A stretch of 64,000 nucleotides of DNA from assembly GCA_963664665.2 (NCBI GenBank), contig CAXXMH010000007.1:62001-126000 (forward strand), read 5' to 3'. How positions within the stretch are numbered: the first letter of the stretch is position 1; each line of letters starts with the position of its first letter. Both the position numbers and the translations under genes were made by a program. This DNA comes from Bin55 sp963664665. Its GTDB lineage: Bacteria; Pseudomonadota; Gammaproteobacteria; Pseudomonadales; Azotimanducaceae. The notes under the pieces were generated by a model. The model made no database searches. It saw only the letters and a program-made list of their open reading frames with translations, and was not told the origin of the DNA. Shown piece after piece: positions 36,195 to 45,629 of this stretch.

Positions 36195-37367
36195 CTAGTT
36201 TGATAAGCCATATAGACGCTCGACATTAGTTCGCGTGATTTTGTCGCGATCCTCCGACGCCACATCTGCGAACACTTCATCAAGCACACTCAACGAACAA
36301 GGCCACGTCGAATCCACATGCGGGTAGTCAGACCCCCACATTAGATTGTCGACTCCGATTAACTCTCGTGTCAGAATTGCCGGACGGTCGTCTTCGATCG
36401 TCGCCCAAAACTGACGAGCCCAAATGTCGTGTGGTTTCTCACCAGTGTAGGTTCCTTTGTTGCGGAAGCCGTATTCCCGCTGAAGTCCTTGTTCAATACG
36501 ATCAAGCCAGTGCGCGATCCAACCGCCGTTGAACTCAGCGACCACGAACTGCAGATTAGGAAACTTCGTTGCGACGCCGTGAACGATGAGTTCCACAAGC
36601 GAACGTTGAATGGAAATCTGCGATTGAGCGTAGTCACCGACAGGATCTCGAAGAACGCGATTCTGCCGAAATTCCTTGGGTGTATATGCGTTCGTGCCAA
36701 CATGCATCGCTAGTGGAAAACGCGCTTCTTCCGCTGCGGCCCAAACCGGATCGTAAATCTCGTCGTGATAAGGGTGTTCGGGCGGCGACGTGCAGGGAAT
36801 GCAACCACCTTTGAATCCCATTTTCGCAACACGATGTAATTCGTCGACTGCCGCACTCGGATCCTGGATCGGAATCGCCGCTAAACCGAACAGACGTCCC
36901 CCGGCAGCGGTTGCATAGTCGTGCAACCAGTCGTTGTAGTTCTTTTGACACGCAACGAGCAACTCGAGATTCTCAAAGCTGAAGAGACCAAAGAAGCCAG
37001 GATAGAGGAATTCTGCCGCTATGCCGTCCATGTCTTGATCGACAGGACGTTCAGCACCGTTCTTAATCCCTTCACGTATGCCGTCGTATCCCTGTGACAT
37101 GATCTTGACGATGTCGTCACTCGACATGTCTTCAACATTCGGCTTGTAGCCTGTACGTCGTTCGACGTCGGCGCCTTCGCGTGCACGAAGTCCCGCGATA
37201 CCAATCCGTCGTCGCACACCAGCTGCGCCCTTTGAAGGAATGATGATGGCATCTTTATCGGTACCCGCATACATGATTCTTGGCGCATCATCGCCGAATC
37301 GTTCGGGTAAACCCGTAAAGACGTCAGCTGCCTCGACGACATGAGAGTCGGCTGAAATAGGTTGCAT
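36195..37367 (-). CDS. Amidohydrolase (PF04909, ACMSD-like)
   Basis: 390 aa. It opens with the metal motif SADSHVVEAADVF, carries FPLAMHVGTNA and NLQFVVAEFNGGWIAHWLDRI, and ends with the GSDYPHVDSTWP block whose Asp is a metal ligand. Members are Zn or Mn TIM-barrel hydrolases or non-oxidative decarboxylases of aromatic acids. ATG 37367 follows AGGGGA. It is one of three such genes in the window. Substrate unknown. Confidence 0.88.
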   Translation of the reverse strand: MQPISADSHVVEAADVFTGLPERFGDDAPRIMYAGTDKDAIIIPSKGAAGVRRRIGIAGLRAREGADVERRTGYKPNVEDMSSDDIVKIMSQGYDGIREGIKNGAERPVDQDMDGIAAEFLYPGFFGLFSFENLELLVACQKNYNDWLHDYATAAGGRLFGLAAIPIQDPSAAVDELHRVAKMGFKGGCIPCTSPPEHPYHDEIYDPVWAAAEEARFPLAMHVGTNAYTPKEFRQNRVLRDPVGDYAQSQISIQRSLVELIVHGVATKFPNLQFVVAEFNGGWIAHWLDRIEQGLQREYGFRNKGTYTGEKPHDIWARQFWATIEDDRPAILTRELIGVDNLMWGSDYPHVDSTWPCSLSVLDEVFADVASEDRDKITRTNVERLYGLSN

Positions 37368-37515
37368 AGCAAGTGTCCCCTGCTGGACTCACGGTCTAGA
37401 AGGGGGAATATACACGATTGGCGTCGTGCGAATTAGCGTTTTATGAGATTTCTACTCTCTTATTACGGGAGTAATACTGAGACAGTGCGTCGCAAAATCA
37501 CTTTGTGCGCACCAA

Positions 37516-37555
37516 GAAAAAAGCCGAGGCAATATCCTTCGCCTCGTCTTTTTTC
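37516..37555 (-). terminator. Intrinsic terminator after the Mo-hydroxylase gene
   Basis: A stem of 15 nt on each side, 37516-37530 with 37541-37555 (GAAAAAAGCCGAGGC against a one-mismatch complement), with A and T runs on both outer sides. It lies 15 nt past the stop at 37570 and separates it from the amidohydrolase on the same strand. Confidence 0.85.
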
Positions 37556-37569
37556 TGCGACTACGCTCT

Positions 37570-39816
37570 TTACGATGCGCCGTTGGATAGCGCCTCTAGA
37601 ACCTTAGGAGGCGACATCGGAAGTTCGGTGAATCGCAAGTTAACGGCTCGACTCACAGCGTTCCCTACTGCTGCGAGAGGCGCAACAATCGGCGTTTCTC
37701 CACAACCTCGAACTCCAAATGGGTGATTTGGATTTGCCACTTCGACAATTTCCGTATCAAGCATGGGAAGATCCGAAGCGACTGGAATGCGATAGTCCAG
37801 AAAACCCGGATTCTCAAGAACGCCCGCTTCGTCGTAGATGTACTCTTCGTTCAAGGCCCAACCGATTCCCTGCGCGGCACCACCTTGCATTTGGCCTTCG
37901 ACGTAATCGGGGTGAATTGCCTTCCCTGCATCTTGAATCGACGTGAAGCTCTTTACCGTCACTCGACCCGTTTCACGGTCAACGTGTACATCGCTCATAT
38001 TTACGGAAAACGCGGGTCCCGGACCTTGCGCTGTTAAGGACGCTCGACCGGAAATCGGACCACCTGTACGTGCGGCATCACGTGCCAACTCCGCGAGCGA
38101 AAGCGGATTTGCCTCTACATTCACCCCGGGTTTCGGGATTACCGTACCGTTAGACCAATCAACTTGATCCACATCCAAGTCCATAGCAGCTGCTGCGCGT
38201 TTCTTCAATTCGACGATCGCGTTTTCGCAAGCGTTGATAACCGCTAATCCAGTTGCAAAAGTAGTCCGGCTTCCACCTGTCGTGGCGCAATATCCAGTTG
38301 AATCTGTGTCCGCTACGTTGACGCGTATATGGTTATAGGGCACGCCGAGCGTTTCAGCCGCCATCAGTGCCATCGAGGCGCGACTACCGCCGATGTCTGG
38401 ACTGCCTTCAACTACGAGTACATGGCCGTCGTCTGTGATATGGACTTCGGCGCTTGACTGATTGCCACCGTTGAACCAGAAGCCAACGGCGATCCCACGC
38501 CCCTCATCTTCAGCAAGCGGGACCTGATAGTTAGGATGTTCCATCGCCTTGCGGATGCACTCTTTCAGACCGATCGCCTGAAACTTCGGACCATAGGTTG
38601 ACTGCGTACCCTCGTCTGCTGCATTTTTCAACCGAAACTCAAGAGGATCCATACCGATCTTCAAGGCGATTTCATCCAACACGGATTCACCCGCATACAT
38701 CGACTGCGGTGCACCTGGTGCTCGATAGGCGGCAACTTTGGGTCGGTTAACAGTCACGTCAAATCCTTCGATGCGAACGTTTTCGACATCGTAAGGCGCA
38801 AACACACACATACTGCCTGCGCCAACTGGACTGCCTGGATACGCACCTGCTTCGTAAATGAGCTTCGCAGACATCGCAGTAATGGTGCCATCGTTTTTCG
38901 CACCAATCTTGATCGTGTTCACGGAACCGGATGCCGGTCCAGTGGCTCGAAATACCTCCTCGCGTGACATGACCATACGCACGGGACGGTGGCTGAGCTG
39001 CGATAACTTCAGTGCGAGCGGTTCTAAGTAAATGATGGTTTTACCGCCGAACCCTCCACCAATTTCGCTGGCGACAACCTTAAGATCGTGGAGATCCATC
39101 TTGAGAATACCGGCCGTCTGGGACCGTACACCGAAATGACCTTGTGTGCAACACCAAAGTGTCGCTTTGCCAGTCTCCGTGTAGTTCGCTGTACAGGCGT
39201 GCGGTTCGATGTAGCCCTGATGCACCATTGGGGTCTTGAACGTTCGTTCAACAACCACATCGGCATCGCGAAACCCTTGTTCAACGTCGCCTCGATCTGC
39301 GGTGATGGTGTGAGCCGAGACGTTCGACGGTTTAGATGATGGTCCGTTAGGACTTCGAGTGAACTGCTTGTCGTTCAGAATCGGCGCATTCTCGGCCATG
39401 GCCGCGACTGGGTCGGTGACGGCGTCGAGCACTTCATACTCGACCTGGATCGCGTCGATTGCTGCATCCGCGGCGGCGTGGTTTGCGGCTGCAACCGCAG
39501 CGACGGCATGACCATGGTAGAGTGCTTTGCTCGCCGCGATGATATTCTCTGAGAATCCACCGCGACCTCGACCTGGAGCCCGTTCCGGGAAGTCGTCGCC
39601 CGTAATGACAGAGAACACACCGGGAATCGCTTCGGCTGCACTGGTGTCAATCGACAGAATCTTCGCATGCGCGTGAGGACTTCGCAACACTTTACCTACC
39701 AACATACCAGGCAATATTTCGTCCGCACCAAACTTAGCGCGTCCGGTTACCTTCTCAATCCCATCAGGTCGAACAGGTCGAGTTCCGATATATTGGTAAT
39801 CGATTGCTTCAGCCAT
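37570..39816 (-). CDS. Xanthine-dehydrogenase-family molybdopterin-binding subunit
   Basis: 748 aa from ATG 39816 (AGGAGA 8-9 nt upstream). It has the N-terminal hammerhead domain (VTGRAKFGADEILPGMLVGKVLRSPHAHAKIL; key part LRSPHAHAKIL), the cofactor motif GGFGGKTI and the C-terminal catalytic Glu in FGVRGCGETPIVAPLAAV. The enzyme hydroxylates an N-heterocycle or aldehyde, using Mo-cytosine-dinucleotide. The usual partners, a 2Fe-2S subunit and an FAD subunit, are absent on both sides, so it is a stand-alone large subunit here. modABC at 15.6 kb could supply molybdenum. Confidence 0.9.
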   Translation of the reverse strand: MAEAIDYQYIGTRPVRPDGIEKVTGRAKFGADEILPGMLVGKVLRSPHAHAKILSIDTSAAEAIPGVFSVITGDDFPERAPGRGRGGFSENIIAASKALYHGHAVAAVAAANHAAADAAIDAIQVEYEVLDAVTDPVAAMAENAPILNDKQFTRSPNGPSSKPSNVSAHTITADRGDVEQGFRDADVVVERTFKTPMVHQGYIEPHACTANYTETGKATLWCCTQGHFGVRSQTAGILKMDLHDLKVVASEIGGGFGGKTIIYLEPLALKLSQLSHRPVRMVMSREEVFRATGPASGSVNTIKIGAKNDGTITAMSAKLIYEAGAYPGSPVGAGSMCVFAPYDVENVRIEGFDVTVNRPKVAAYRAPGAPQSMYAGESVLDEIALKIGMDPLEFRLKNAADEGTQSTYGPKFQAIGLKECIRKAMEHPNYQVPLAEDEGRGIAVGFWFNGGNQSSAEVHITDDGHVLVVEGSPDIGGSRASMALMAAETLGVPYNHIRVNVADTDSTGYCATTGGSRTTFATGLAVINACENAIVELKKRAAAAMDLDVDQVDWSNGTVIPKPGVNVEANPLSLAELARDAARTGGPISGRASLTAQGPGPAFSVNMSDVHVDRETGRVTVKSFTSIQDAGKAIHPDYVEGQMQGGAAQGIGWALNEEYIYDEAGVLENPGFLDYRIPVASDLPMLDTEIVEVANPNHPFGVRGCGETPIVAPLAAVGNAVSRAVNLRFTELPMSPPKVLEALSNGAS

Positions 39817-39918
39817 CCTCAAATCTCCTTTCCTTTGTTCGCCGCTTCAACCGGCAAGGTCGAAACGTATTAAACGAACGATTCATACGTAGACGTAACA
39901 GAACGCAAGCGAATTCGC

Positions 39919-40734
39919 CTACAGTTCTCTTGCAGTGCCGATCGCCATGGGGTCCATTGCAGTCAGACTACACCGCGCTCTTAGTGCCTCCGCATCAGCT
40001 GTCATTTTCTGCAAGTCTTGTGGTCTGTGGGCATCGGCATTCACGATGACTTCAATGTCATATTCTGATGCTAATTCCCAAAATGGCGGCCATGGGTAGA
40101 GGGGAAACGCGTTAAATCGAGACTTCTTAGCGATCTTGCGAAATCCCAACGCGTTAATCTCAAGTCCAACGCCGCATTCAGCGGCCGCGGCAAAGATATC
40201 GCGACTCGCGGATACCGTGTTAGCATCCCAATGTTTGTAGCAGTTACCGAACAAATCGGGGTGTGCGATGAACGCAAACAAGCCGCTTTCGATCATCTCA
40301 CTGACATATCGCGCGTAGTCCGACAACGATTTAGCATCGACGGTGCCACCGTAGGTGCCAGTCCATGCTCCGTAGTCATCTGTAAAAAAGTGAGGTCCCC
40401 CCACGAGATAGTCGAACTCACGTTCTCCTAGCAGTTCATCTTCGAAAAATGCATGGAACTTTGGTACATATTCGCACTCCATGCCAAGTAGGACTCGAAG
40501 ATCAGGAAACTCGCGCTGCGCGAGTCGCACGGCTTCAACGTAGTCATCTAGTTGCTCCACGGGCATGCGTGCTCTAATCCAACGATCATCCGGTAACGGT
40601 GTGTGATCGGAAAAGCCAATCGTTTCCATGTCGTGTTCGCGCGCATATTGACAGTAATCGACTGCGTCACCTTTCGCGTGTTTACAACGAAACGTATGGG
40701 TATGGAAGTTGTGCTTGTACTCTGAGTCCAACAT
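39919..40734 (-). CDS. PHP-domain phosphatase (histidinol-phosphatase-like)
   Basis: 271 aa. PHP motif I is NFHTHTFRCKHAKG, followed by DMETIGFSDHTPL, LRVLLGMECEY, FAFIAHPDLFGN and VIVNADAHRPQD, which together supply the metal ligands. It resembles HisK-type histidinol-phosphate phosphatase but general phosphoesterase roles are common. No his genes are adjacent. ATG 40734 is used. The 280-bp space to the next gene upstream shows no gene. Confidence 0.82.
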   Translation of the reverse strand: MLDSEYKHNFHTHTFRCKHAKGDAVDYCQYAREHDMETIGFSDHTPLPDDRWIRARMPVEQLDDYVEAVRLAQREFPDLRVLLGMECEYVPKFHAFFEDELLGEREFDYLVGGPHFFTDDYGAWTGTYGGTVDAKSLSDYARYVSEMIESGLFAFIAHPDLFGNCYKHWDANTVSASRDIFAAAAECGVGLEINALGFRKIAKKSRFNAFPLYPWPPFWELASEYDIEVIVNADAHRPQDLQKMTADAEALRARCSLTAMDPMAIGTAREL

Positions 40735-41014
40735 CTGATTTGGCTAGTTTCGGTCCCTTCTCGCGTTAATTGGCCTGACGAATACGAACAAAGCTATCGT
40801 GAACACCAGGGCTTTGTTGACTGCCCTGCGCCTTTAGAACTATGGCATTGGAGATCAGCCGTCTTCGAGTGCGACCTGTAGTTCAATCTAGAACGGAGCC
40901 TAGTCAGAAGCTGCAGGGTTGTGCCGAACATGGCGAACGACAAATTCTAGAACGCTAGGGGTCGTCATCCTGAAGAAAGGTACTTTCTGAATCACCAATG
41001 CGCCTAAATCGACG

Positions 41015-41788
41015 TTAGCGTTTCGGCTCCCAACGGAAGAACCGTATGGCAACAAGAAGCCCGACCACAAACCAAAGCGCTAATACGCCTAGATTCACCC
41101 ATGCCTCGATAGAACCCGACAAAATCGGGTGAAAGGACGACTGGAGCCCTAGCGCGAAATGCCTGACAGGAAAGACTGAAGCTATCCACTGCAGCCAAGC
41201 TGGCGCGTTGTTCATCGGTAGGAACACATCCGAGATAAATAGCAGAGGCAAAGCAATCGCTTGCACAATGGCGGGTGATGCTTCAGCATTTGGAATCAAG
41301 GCGGCAATCGCAAGCCCTAACGCACAAAATGTTGCCGAGCCTAAAACTAATACGACTGCGAACATGCCAATCCGCATTCCGTCAATCGCGGCATCAAATA
41401 ACCAAACACCAACACTAACTAGGCAGATTACCAAAAAAAATCCAAGCATTACTGCGTGAACGATCTTCGCGCTCACGAGAATCGAGGTTGGCAGCGGTGT
41501 GCCTCGATATCGCTTTAGTCGACCACGGTCGCGAGAAATGGACACCTCCATCGCGATATTGGTGAAGCAAGCACCTATCACTGCTAATGCACACATCGAA
41601 GGTACATAAAACGTAGAAAGGTATATCGGATTGCTACTGTCTCCGGTATGCTGATTACCAAAAACGAGACACAGAATCACCATCATGACTAGCGGCAGTG
41701 CGACAGTGAAGAATGCCGCGATCGAATTTCGCCAAAACACTAGGTTTTCGTACGCAAGTTGCGTGAATAAGAGGCGCACTGGTTTCAA
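41015..41788 (-). CDS. ABC-2-type permease
   Basis: 257 aa with about six membrane segments and the ABC-2 exporter features: a cytosolic N-terminus, RDRGRLKRYRGTPLPTS before a transmembrane run, and LPLLFISDVFLPMNNAPAWLQWIASVFPVRHF (key part FLPMNNAPAWLQ) near the C-terminus. The TTG start overlaps the ATPase stop by 4 nt. With the ATPase it forms a DrrAB-like exporter, perhaps of a drug or lipid; the cargo is unknown. Confidence 0.9.
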   Translation of the reverse strand: MKPVRLLFTQLAYENLVFWRNSIAAFFTVALPLVMMVILCLVFGNQHTGDSSNPIYLSTFYVPSMCALAVIGACFTNIAMEVSISRDRGRLKRYRGTPLPTSILVSAKIVHAVMLGFFLVICLVSVGVWLFDAAIDGMRIGMFAVVLVLGSATFCALGLAIAALIPNAEASPAIVQAIALPLLFISDVFLPMNNAPAWLQWIASVFPVRHFALGLQSSFHPILSGSIEAWVNLGVLALWFVVGLLVAIRFFRWEPKR

Positions 41789-42702
41789 TCTTCGAGGCCT
41801 TTGCCCATATCTTGAGTCATCTGCACGAACGCCTCATCCAAGGATCGACGCGTGATGCTCAAGTCCTCCAACTCAATGTCGTTTTCAATCGACCAACTCG
41901 TCAAAACGTGTAGCGTCTTCACCAAATCGTCAGACTCAAGCTCATACCGCGAATTAAGTTGCGTGACCTTAGTGGCGAGCTCAGGCGGCAAGTTGATGTT
42001 CAAGTTCGCTCTGAACGAAACGGTTGGTTCGGATTCCCGAGCAAGTTCCTTGGGCGTACCCAATGAGACTATCTTTCCGTTGAACATAACGGCTGCGCGG
42101 TCTGCGACGTGCTCAACTTCGTCCATGTAATGCGAAGTGAGTAGTACGGTCTTACCCAGGTTCCGCAGATTCTTGAGCATGTCCCACGCATCGCGTCGCG
42201 CATGCGGATCAAATCCTGTTGTCGGTTCGTCAAGAAAGAGCAGATCAGGATTCCCTGCAAGTCCCAACGCAACGTCGAGGCGTCGTTGTTGACCTCCCGA
42301 TAGCTTTGGTGGGCGGACTTTTCGGAGTTCTGTCAATCCAGCCGTTGCTAGTATGTCATCTAGCGGCAGAGGATTCGTGTAGTAAGAACGCATGAGCTGA
42401 ACTGCTTCTTCAACTGAAAGAAACTGTTCAACTTCGGTCTGCTGCAACACAATCCCGATTCTCTCTTTGTATGGCCGTTCATGCTTGCTAGGTTCGAAAC
42501 CTAGTACACGCACAGTACCCGAATCAGGTAATAGAAATCCCTCAAGGATTTCTATCGTTGTCGTTTTACCGGCACCATTCGGACCGAGCAGCGCAAAAAT
42601 TTCGCCAACTTCAACCTGCAAATCAATGCCTCTCACCGCCTCGAAGTCCCCGTAGGACTTGTGGAGATCTTTGATTTCGATTGCGTACGAGTTTTCAGAC
42701 AA
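41785..42702 (-). CDS. ABC-2-type transporter ATP-binding protein
   Basis: 305 aa. Walker A is LGPNGAGKTTTIEIL, the signature is LSGGQQRRLDVALGLA and Walker B is LLFLDEPTTGFDP. The C-terminal 80 residues (SLDEAFVQMTQDM) are the dimerisation tail of DrrA/CcmA-type ATPases. The start is TTG 42702. It is translated ahead of, and coupled to, the permease. Confidence 0.92.
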   Translation of the reverse strand: MSENSYAIEIKDLHKSYGDFEAVRGIDLQVEVGEIFALLGPNGAGKTTTIEILEGFLLPDSGTVRVLGFEPSKHERPYKERIGIVLQQTEVEQFLSVEEAVQLMRSYYTNPLPLDDILATAGLTELRKVRPPKLSGGQQRRLDVALGLAGNPDLLFLDEPTTGFDPHARRDAWDMLKNLRNLGKTVLLTSHYMDEVEHVADRAAVMFNGKIVSLGTPKELARESEPTVSFRANLNINLPPELATKVTQLNSRYELESDDLVKTLHVLTSWSIENDIELEDLSITRRSLDEAFVQMTQDMGKGLED

Positions 42703-42759
42703 TGTAGGTTGCGACTATCTAAACAAAGGTACGACTGAATTTGAGCGGTGTCGGTTCTA

Positions 42760-43722
42760 TCAATAACCCAACTGCTTGTCGATCAGACCTTCAAGTGGTT
42801 CTTTAGACAAGTAACGTTGTAGATTACTCAAGAAGCGATCCAAGTTTCGTTGCGCTCGAAACTGACTTGCGCCTGCAGTGTGTGGTGTCATGACAACGAT
42901 TTCAAGGTCCCACAACGGGCTGTCAGCAGGTAACGGTTCACGTGGCGTGACATCAAGCGCAGCGCCTCGAATTTCACCGCTCGTAAGCGCTTCCACCAAG
43001 TCATCCTCAACCATGACCTCTCCGCGCGTGACATTGACGAGATATGCAGTGTCCTTCATGACTTTAAATGCATCCCGATTCAGCACACCTTGTGTCTCGT
43101 TCGTGAGCGGGCAACAAATTGCCAACACGTCCGACGCGCTCAGCAAGTCCATAAAACGATCGGAACGCCAGACTTCACTCACTTCTGGCGAAGAAGGAAC
43201 AGGATCCCGATCGAGTGCCAGAACCTTCATACCAAATCCCACTGCCCTTCTCGCCATCGCGCGACCCGTGCTACCGAAGCCGAATACACCCATGGTGCGT
43301 CCGGTCAATTCGATTTCTTGGCGACGCATTTCGGGTCGGTGATTCCAAGAATCTGCGCCTAACAACAATGCCGTTCGTAATTGGCGCGTTAGCATCAGTA
43401 GCAAACCGAAACCGTGGTCTGCTAGGTGTTCGCCAACCAAGCCCTTTTCGCTCGTTAGTACGACATCACTCTCAACGAATTCGTCGTAGAGAAACATGTC
43501 GACGCCCGAGGAGATTGATTGGACCCACTTAAGCGCTTCCGCCTTTGCGAACATGCGCTGAGTTACGAAACCCAGCACAATCTCGGCATCGTGCACTTCG
43601 TCAATTGCACTTTGCGGATCAGCGACAACGACATCCGCGCCTTGGCTTGCTGCCTTGATCTGTGAGACGATCGCCTCATCAACCGTCGGCAGGGTAAGTC
43701 CTGGAATCACAAGAATTTTCAT
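42760..43722 (-). CDS. D-isomer-specific 2-hydroxyacid dehydrogenase
   Basis: 320 aa from ATG 43722, which overlaps the stop of the upstream gene by 4 nt (ATGA). The NAD motif GVFGFGSTGRAMARRAV and the catalytic blocks CPLTNETQGVLN, VNVTRGEVMVEDDLVEAL and TPHTAGASQ (His pair region) are seen. The catalytic Arg lies in NVTRGE and the Glu near LDVTPREPLP. It reduces a 2-keto acid or oxidises a D-2-hydroxy acid. The coupled hydratase-like gene upstream may make its keto-acid substrate. Confidence 0.9.
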   Translation of the reverse strand: MKILVIPGLTLPTVDEAIVSQIKAASQGADVVVADPQSAIDEVHDAEIVLGFVTQRMFAKAEALKWVQSISSGVDMFLYDEFVESDVVLTSEKGLVGEHLADHGFGLLLMLTRQLRTALLLGADSWNHRPEMRRQEIELTGRTMGVFGFGSTGRAMARRAVGFGMKVLALDRDPVPSSPEVSEVWRSDRFMDLLSASDVLAICCPLTNETQGVLNRDAFKVMKDTAYLVNVTRGEVMVEDDLVEALTSGEIRGAALDVTPREPLPADSPLWDLEIVVMTPHTAGASQFRAQRNLDRFLSNLQRYLSKEPLEGLIDKQLGY

Positions 43723-44390
43723 CGAAAACAAACCTCAACTGAGCCTATACCTAGTGAGAACTCACCTCGCCATACGGATGTGTCCTCTACCCGTTCGCGC
43801 GCAAACGCTCCAGTAATCACGTGATCACCCGCTTGTATCTGACGATCGAATCTAGCAAGCGTGCGCACCAAGGCAAGCAGCGAATCGTAATGGTCATCTA
43901 TGTGCCCTTGACTCGCAACAGTTGCGACCTCTGCATCGTCGTGAAGTAGCGTAACGACCATTTCTTCTAGCGCGAGATTGCGATATTCTCGTAGAGGCGT
44001 TCCCACCACAATACCGTATTGCGATAGATTGTCCGCAAGCCGATCGCTGTCAGTCGCATCGCCACTCAACCGTCGTTCGTTTAGCTCGAACGCAGGACGA
44101 ACCGCGTCTATGCATGCTTGCAGACGCGATCGGTCTGCGTCCTTCGGTACTGTGGAACCAAACACAAAACACAACTCGTTTTCGACACCGATGTCGCCTA
44201 CGTTTTCTAACTCGATCGTACTTCCAGACTTAAAAATCAGATCTTTTGCGATGTGACCAAATGGGCGAAACCCATCCCCCATACCGTTGCGACTTGCGCC
44301 GGATGTGAGACCCACCTTCCAACCACCACGCTCGATAGCTGAAAATCGCTCAATTTGTCGACGCAACCCTTCTTCGTGTTCTTGCTTCAT
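43719..44390 (-). CDS. 2-keto-4-pentenoate hydratase-like (FAH superfamily) protein
   Basis: 223 aa. It has GGWKVGLTSGASRNGMGDG, the block VGDIGVENELCFVFG (metal-ligand Glu pair) and HVITGAFARERV, matching the MhpD/hydratase branch of the fumarylacetoacetate-hydrolase superfamily. These proteins hydrate 2-hydroxypenta-2,4-dienoate or act on related keto acids in meta-cleavage pathways. ATG 44390 is used. It overlaps the hydroxyacid dehydrogenase by 4 nt, so the two should act in sequence. Confidence 0.82.
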   Translation of the reverse strand: MKQEHEEGLRRQIERFSAIERGGWKVGLTSGASRNGMGDGFRPFGHIAKDLIFKSGSTIELENVGDIGVENELCFVFGSTVPKDADRSRLQACIDAVRPAFELNERRLSGDATDSDRLADNLSQYGIVVGTPLREYRNLALEEMVVTLLHDDAEVATVASQGHIDDHYDSLLALVRTLARFDRQIQAGDHVITGAFARERVEDTSVWRGEFSLGIGSVEVCFR

Positions 44391-44506
44391 ACTGCAATAT
44401 CGGTGAAAGAACGGGCATTATTCAATGTGCACGGTATTCACTATTCATTGACGAATACATGTCAGATAAAGTTTGCACCTAGGAATGAGTTACTCGGAGA
44501 TTCGCG

Positions 44507-45625
44507 ATGCGTGATGGCTTACAGGTTCTCGATACGGACGCGCATCAAATGGAACCAGCATCAATCTGGCAGGAATACATCGATTCTGCGTTCGCGGATC
44601 AAGCTCCTCAAGTGGGTGACTTCGGCAACGGTCAGCGTGGCATGATGGTAGAAGGCGAACCTATCACCAAACAGGACGGTTCGTACCCGATGAATTCGGC
44701 AGAGTTCCACGCCGCCACTCGCAAAGCCATGCAGCGGTTTGCAAAGACGCGAGAAGCTGGTTTCAGCAATGAAGCGCGCCTTTCTGACATGGACGAACAA
44801 GGTGTTGACGCTCAAGTTATCTACCCAACGGTCGGCGGTCAAATTCTCGGTAAACCATTCAAGGATCCTGAACTGCTTTGGGCGGTATGTCGCGCGTACA
44901 ACGATTGGAGTTTAGAGTATTGCTCGAAAGATCCATCGCGCCTGTTCATGGCGGCGATGCTTCCGGTGCAATCGCCAGACTTCGCCATCGAAGAGACGAA
45001 ACGGACTGCGGAAAAGGGTGCTCGTTGCTTCTATATTCGGCCGAATCCTGCGGATGGACGCAATCTAAGTAGTGAAGGCTATGACGATCTGTGGTCGTGC
45101 ATCTCGGATCTGGACTTGCCAATCTGTCTGCACGATTCAGGCTCCCCCTATTTACCTTCATATGGCGATCGTATGTCAACGCACACGTCCGGTCACATCG
45201 CTGCGCATCCATTTGAAGCGATGGCCGCCATGATGAACTTAATCTGGTTCGGTACGATCGAGAAACACCCGCGGCTTAAGGTAGTCCACGTCGAGGCAGA
45301 CGCGGGTTGGTTACCGTATTGGCTGCAACGGATGGAACAACATTACGACTTCTCAGGCCGTGCAGAACACCCGATGCTACTCAAACGACCGACCGAGTAT
45401 TTCAAGTCAAATTTCCTGGTCGCATGTCGCGGCGACGAAATGACCCTACCTGCAGTTTGCGAACTCGTTGGCGACCAATACGTGGCATTTAACACGGATT
45501 ACCCTCATCCGGACGGTACTTGGCCATCAGGAATGCAAGACTTGGAAGATCAGCCACTAGGTCGCGATAGCATCAAACGCATCTTCTGGGATAACGCGGC
45601 ATCTTTTTTCAACTGTGCGATTTAA
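44507..45625 (+). CDS. Amidohydrolase (PF04909)
   Basis: 372 aa. The N-terminal metal motif is VLDTDAHQMEPASIW (D-x-H in variant form). Later blocks are LPICLHDSGSPYLPS, LKVVHVEADAGWLPYWLQRME and AFNTDYPHPDGTWPSG with the Asp ligand. ATG 44507 has GGAG upstream. It is a metal-dependent hydrolase or decarboxylase of unknown substrate. It is divergent from the hydratase-like gene at 44390 and lies 4 nt ahead of the KdsD gene. Confidence 0.88.
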   Translation: MRDGLQVLDTDAHQMEPASIWQEYIDSAFADQAPQVGDFGNGQRGMMVEGEPITKQDGSYPMNSAEFHAATRKAMQRFAKTREAGFSNEARLSDMDEQGVDAQVIYPTVGGQILGKPFKDPELLWAVCRAYNDWSLEYCSKDPSRLFMAAMLPVQSPDFAIEETKRTAEKGARCFYIRPNPADGRNLSSEGYDDLWSCISDLDLPICLHDSGSPYLPSYGDRMSTHTSGHIAAHPFEAMAAMMNLIWFGTIEKHPRLKVVHVEADAGWLPYWLQRMEQHYDFSGRAEHPMLLKRPTEYFKSNFLVACRGDEMTLPAVCELVGDQYVAFNTDYPHPDGTWPSGMQDLEDQPLGRDSIKRIFWDNAASFFNCAI

Positions 45626-45629
45626 GTAA

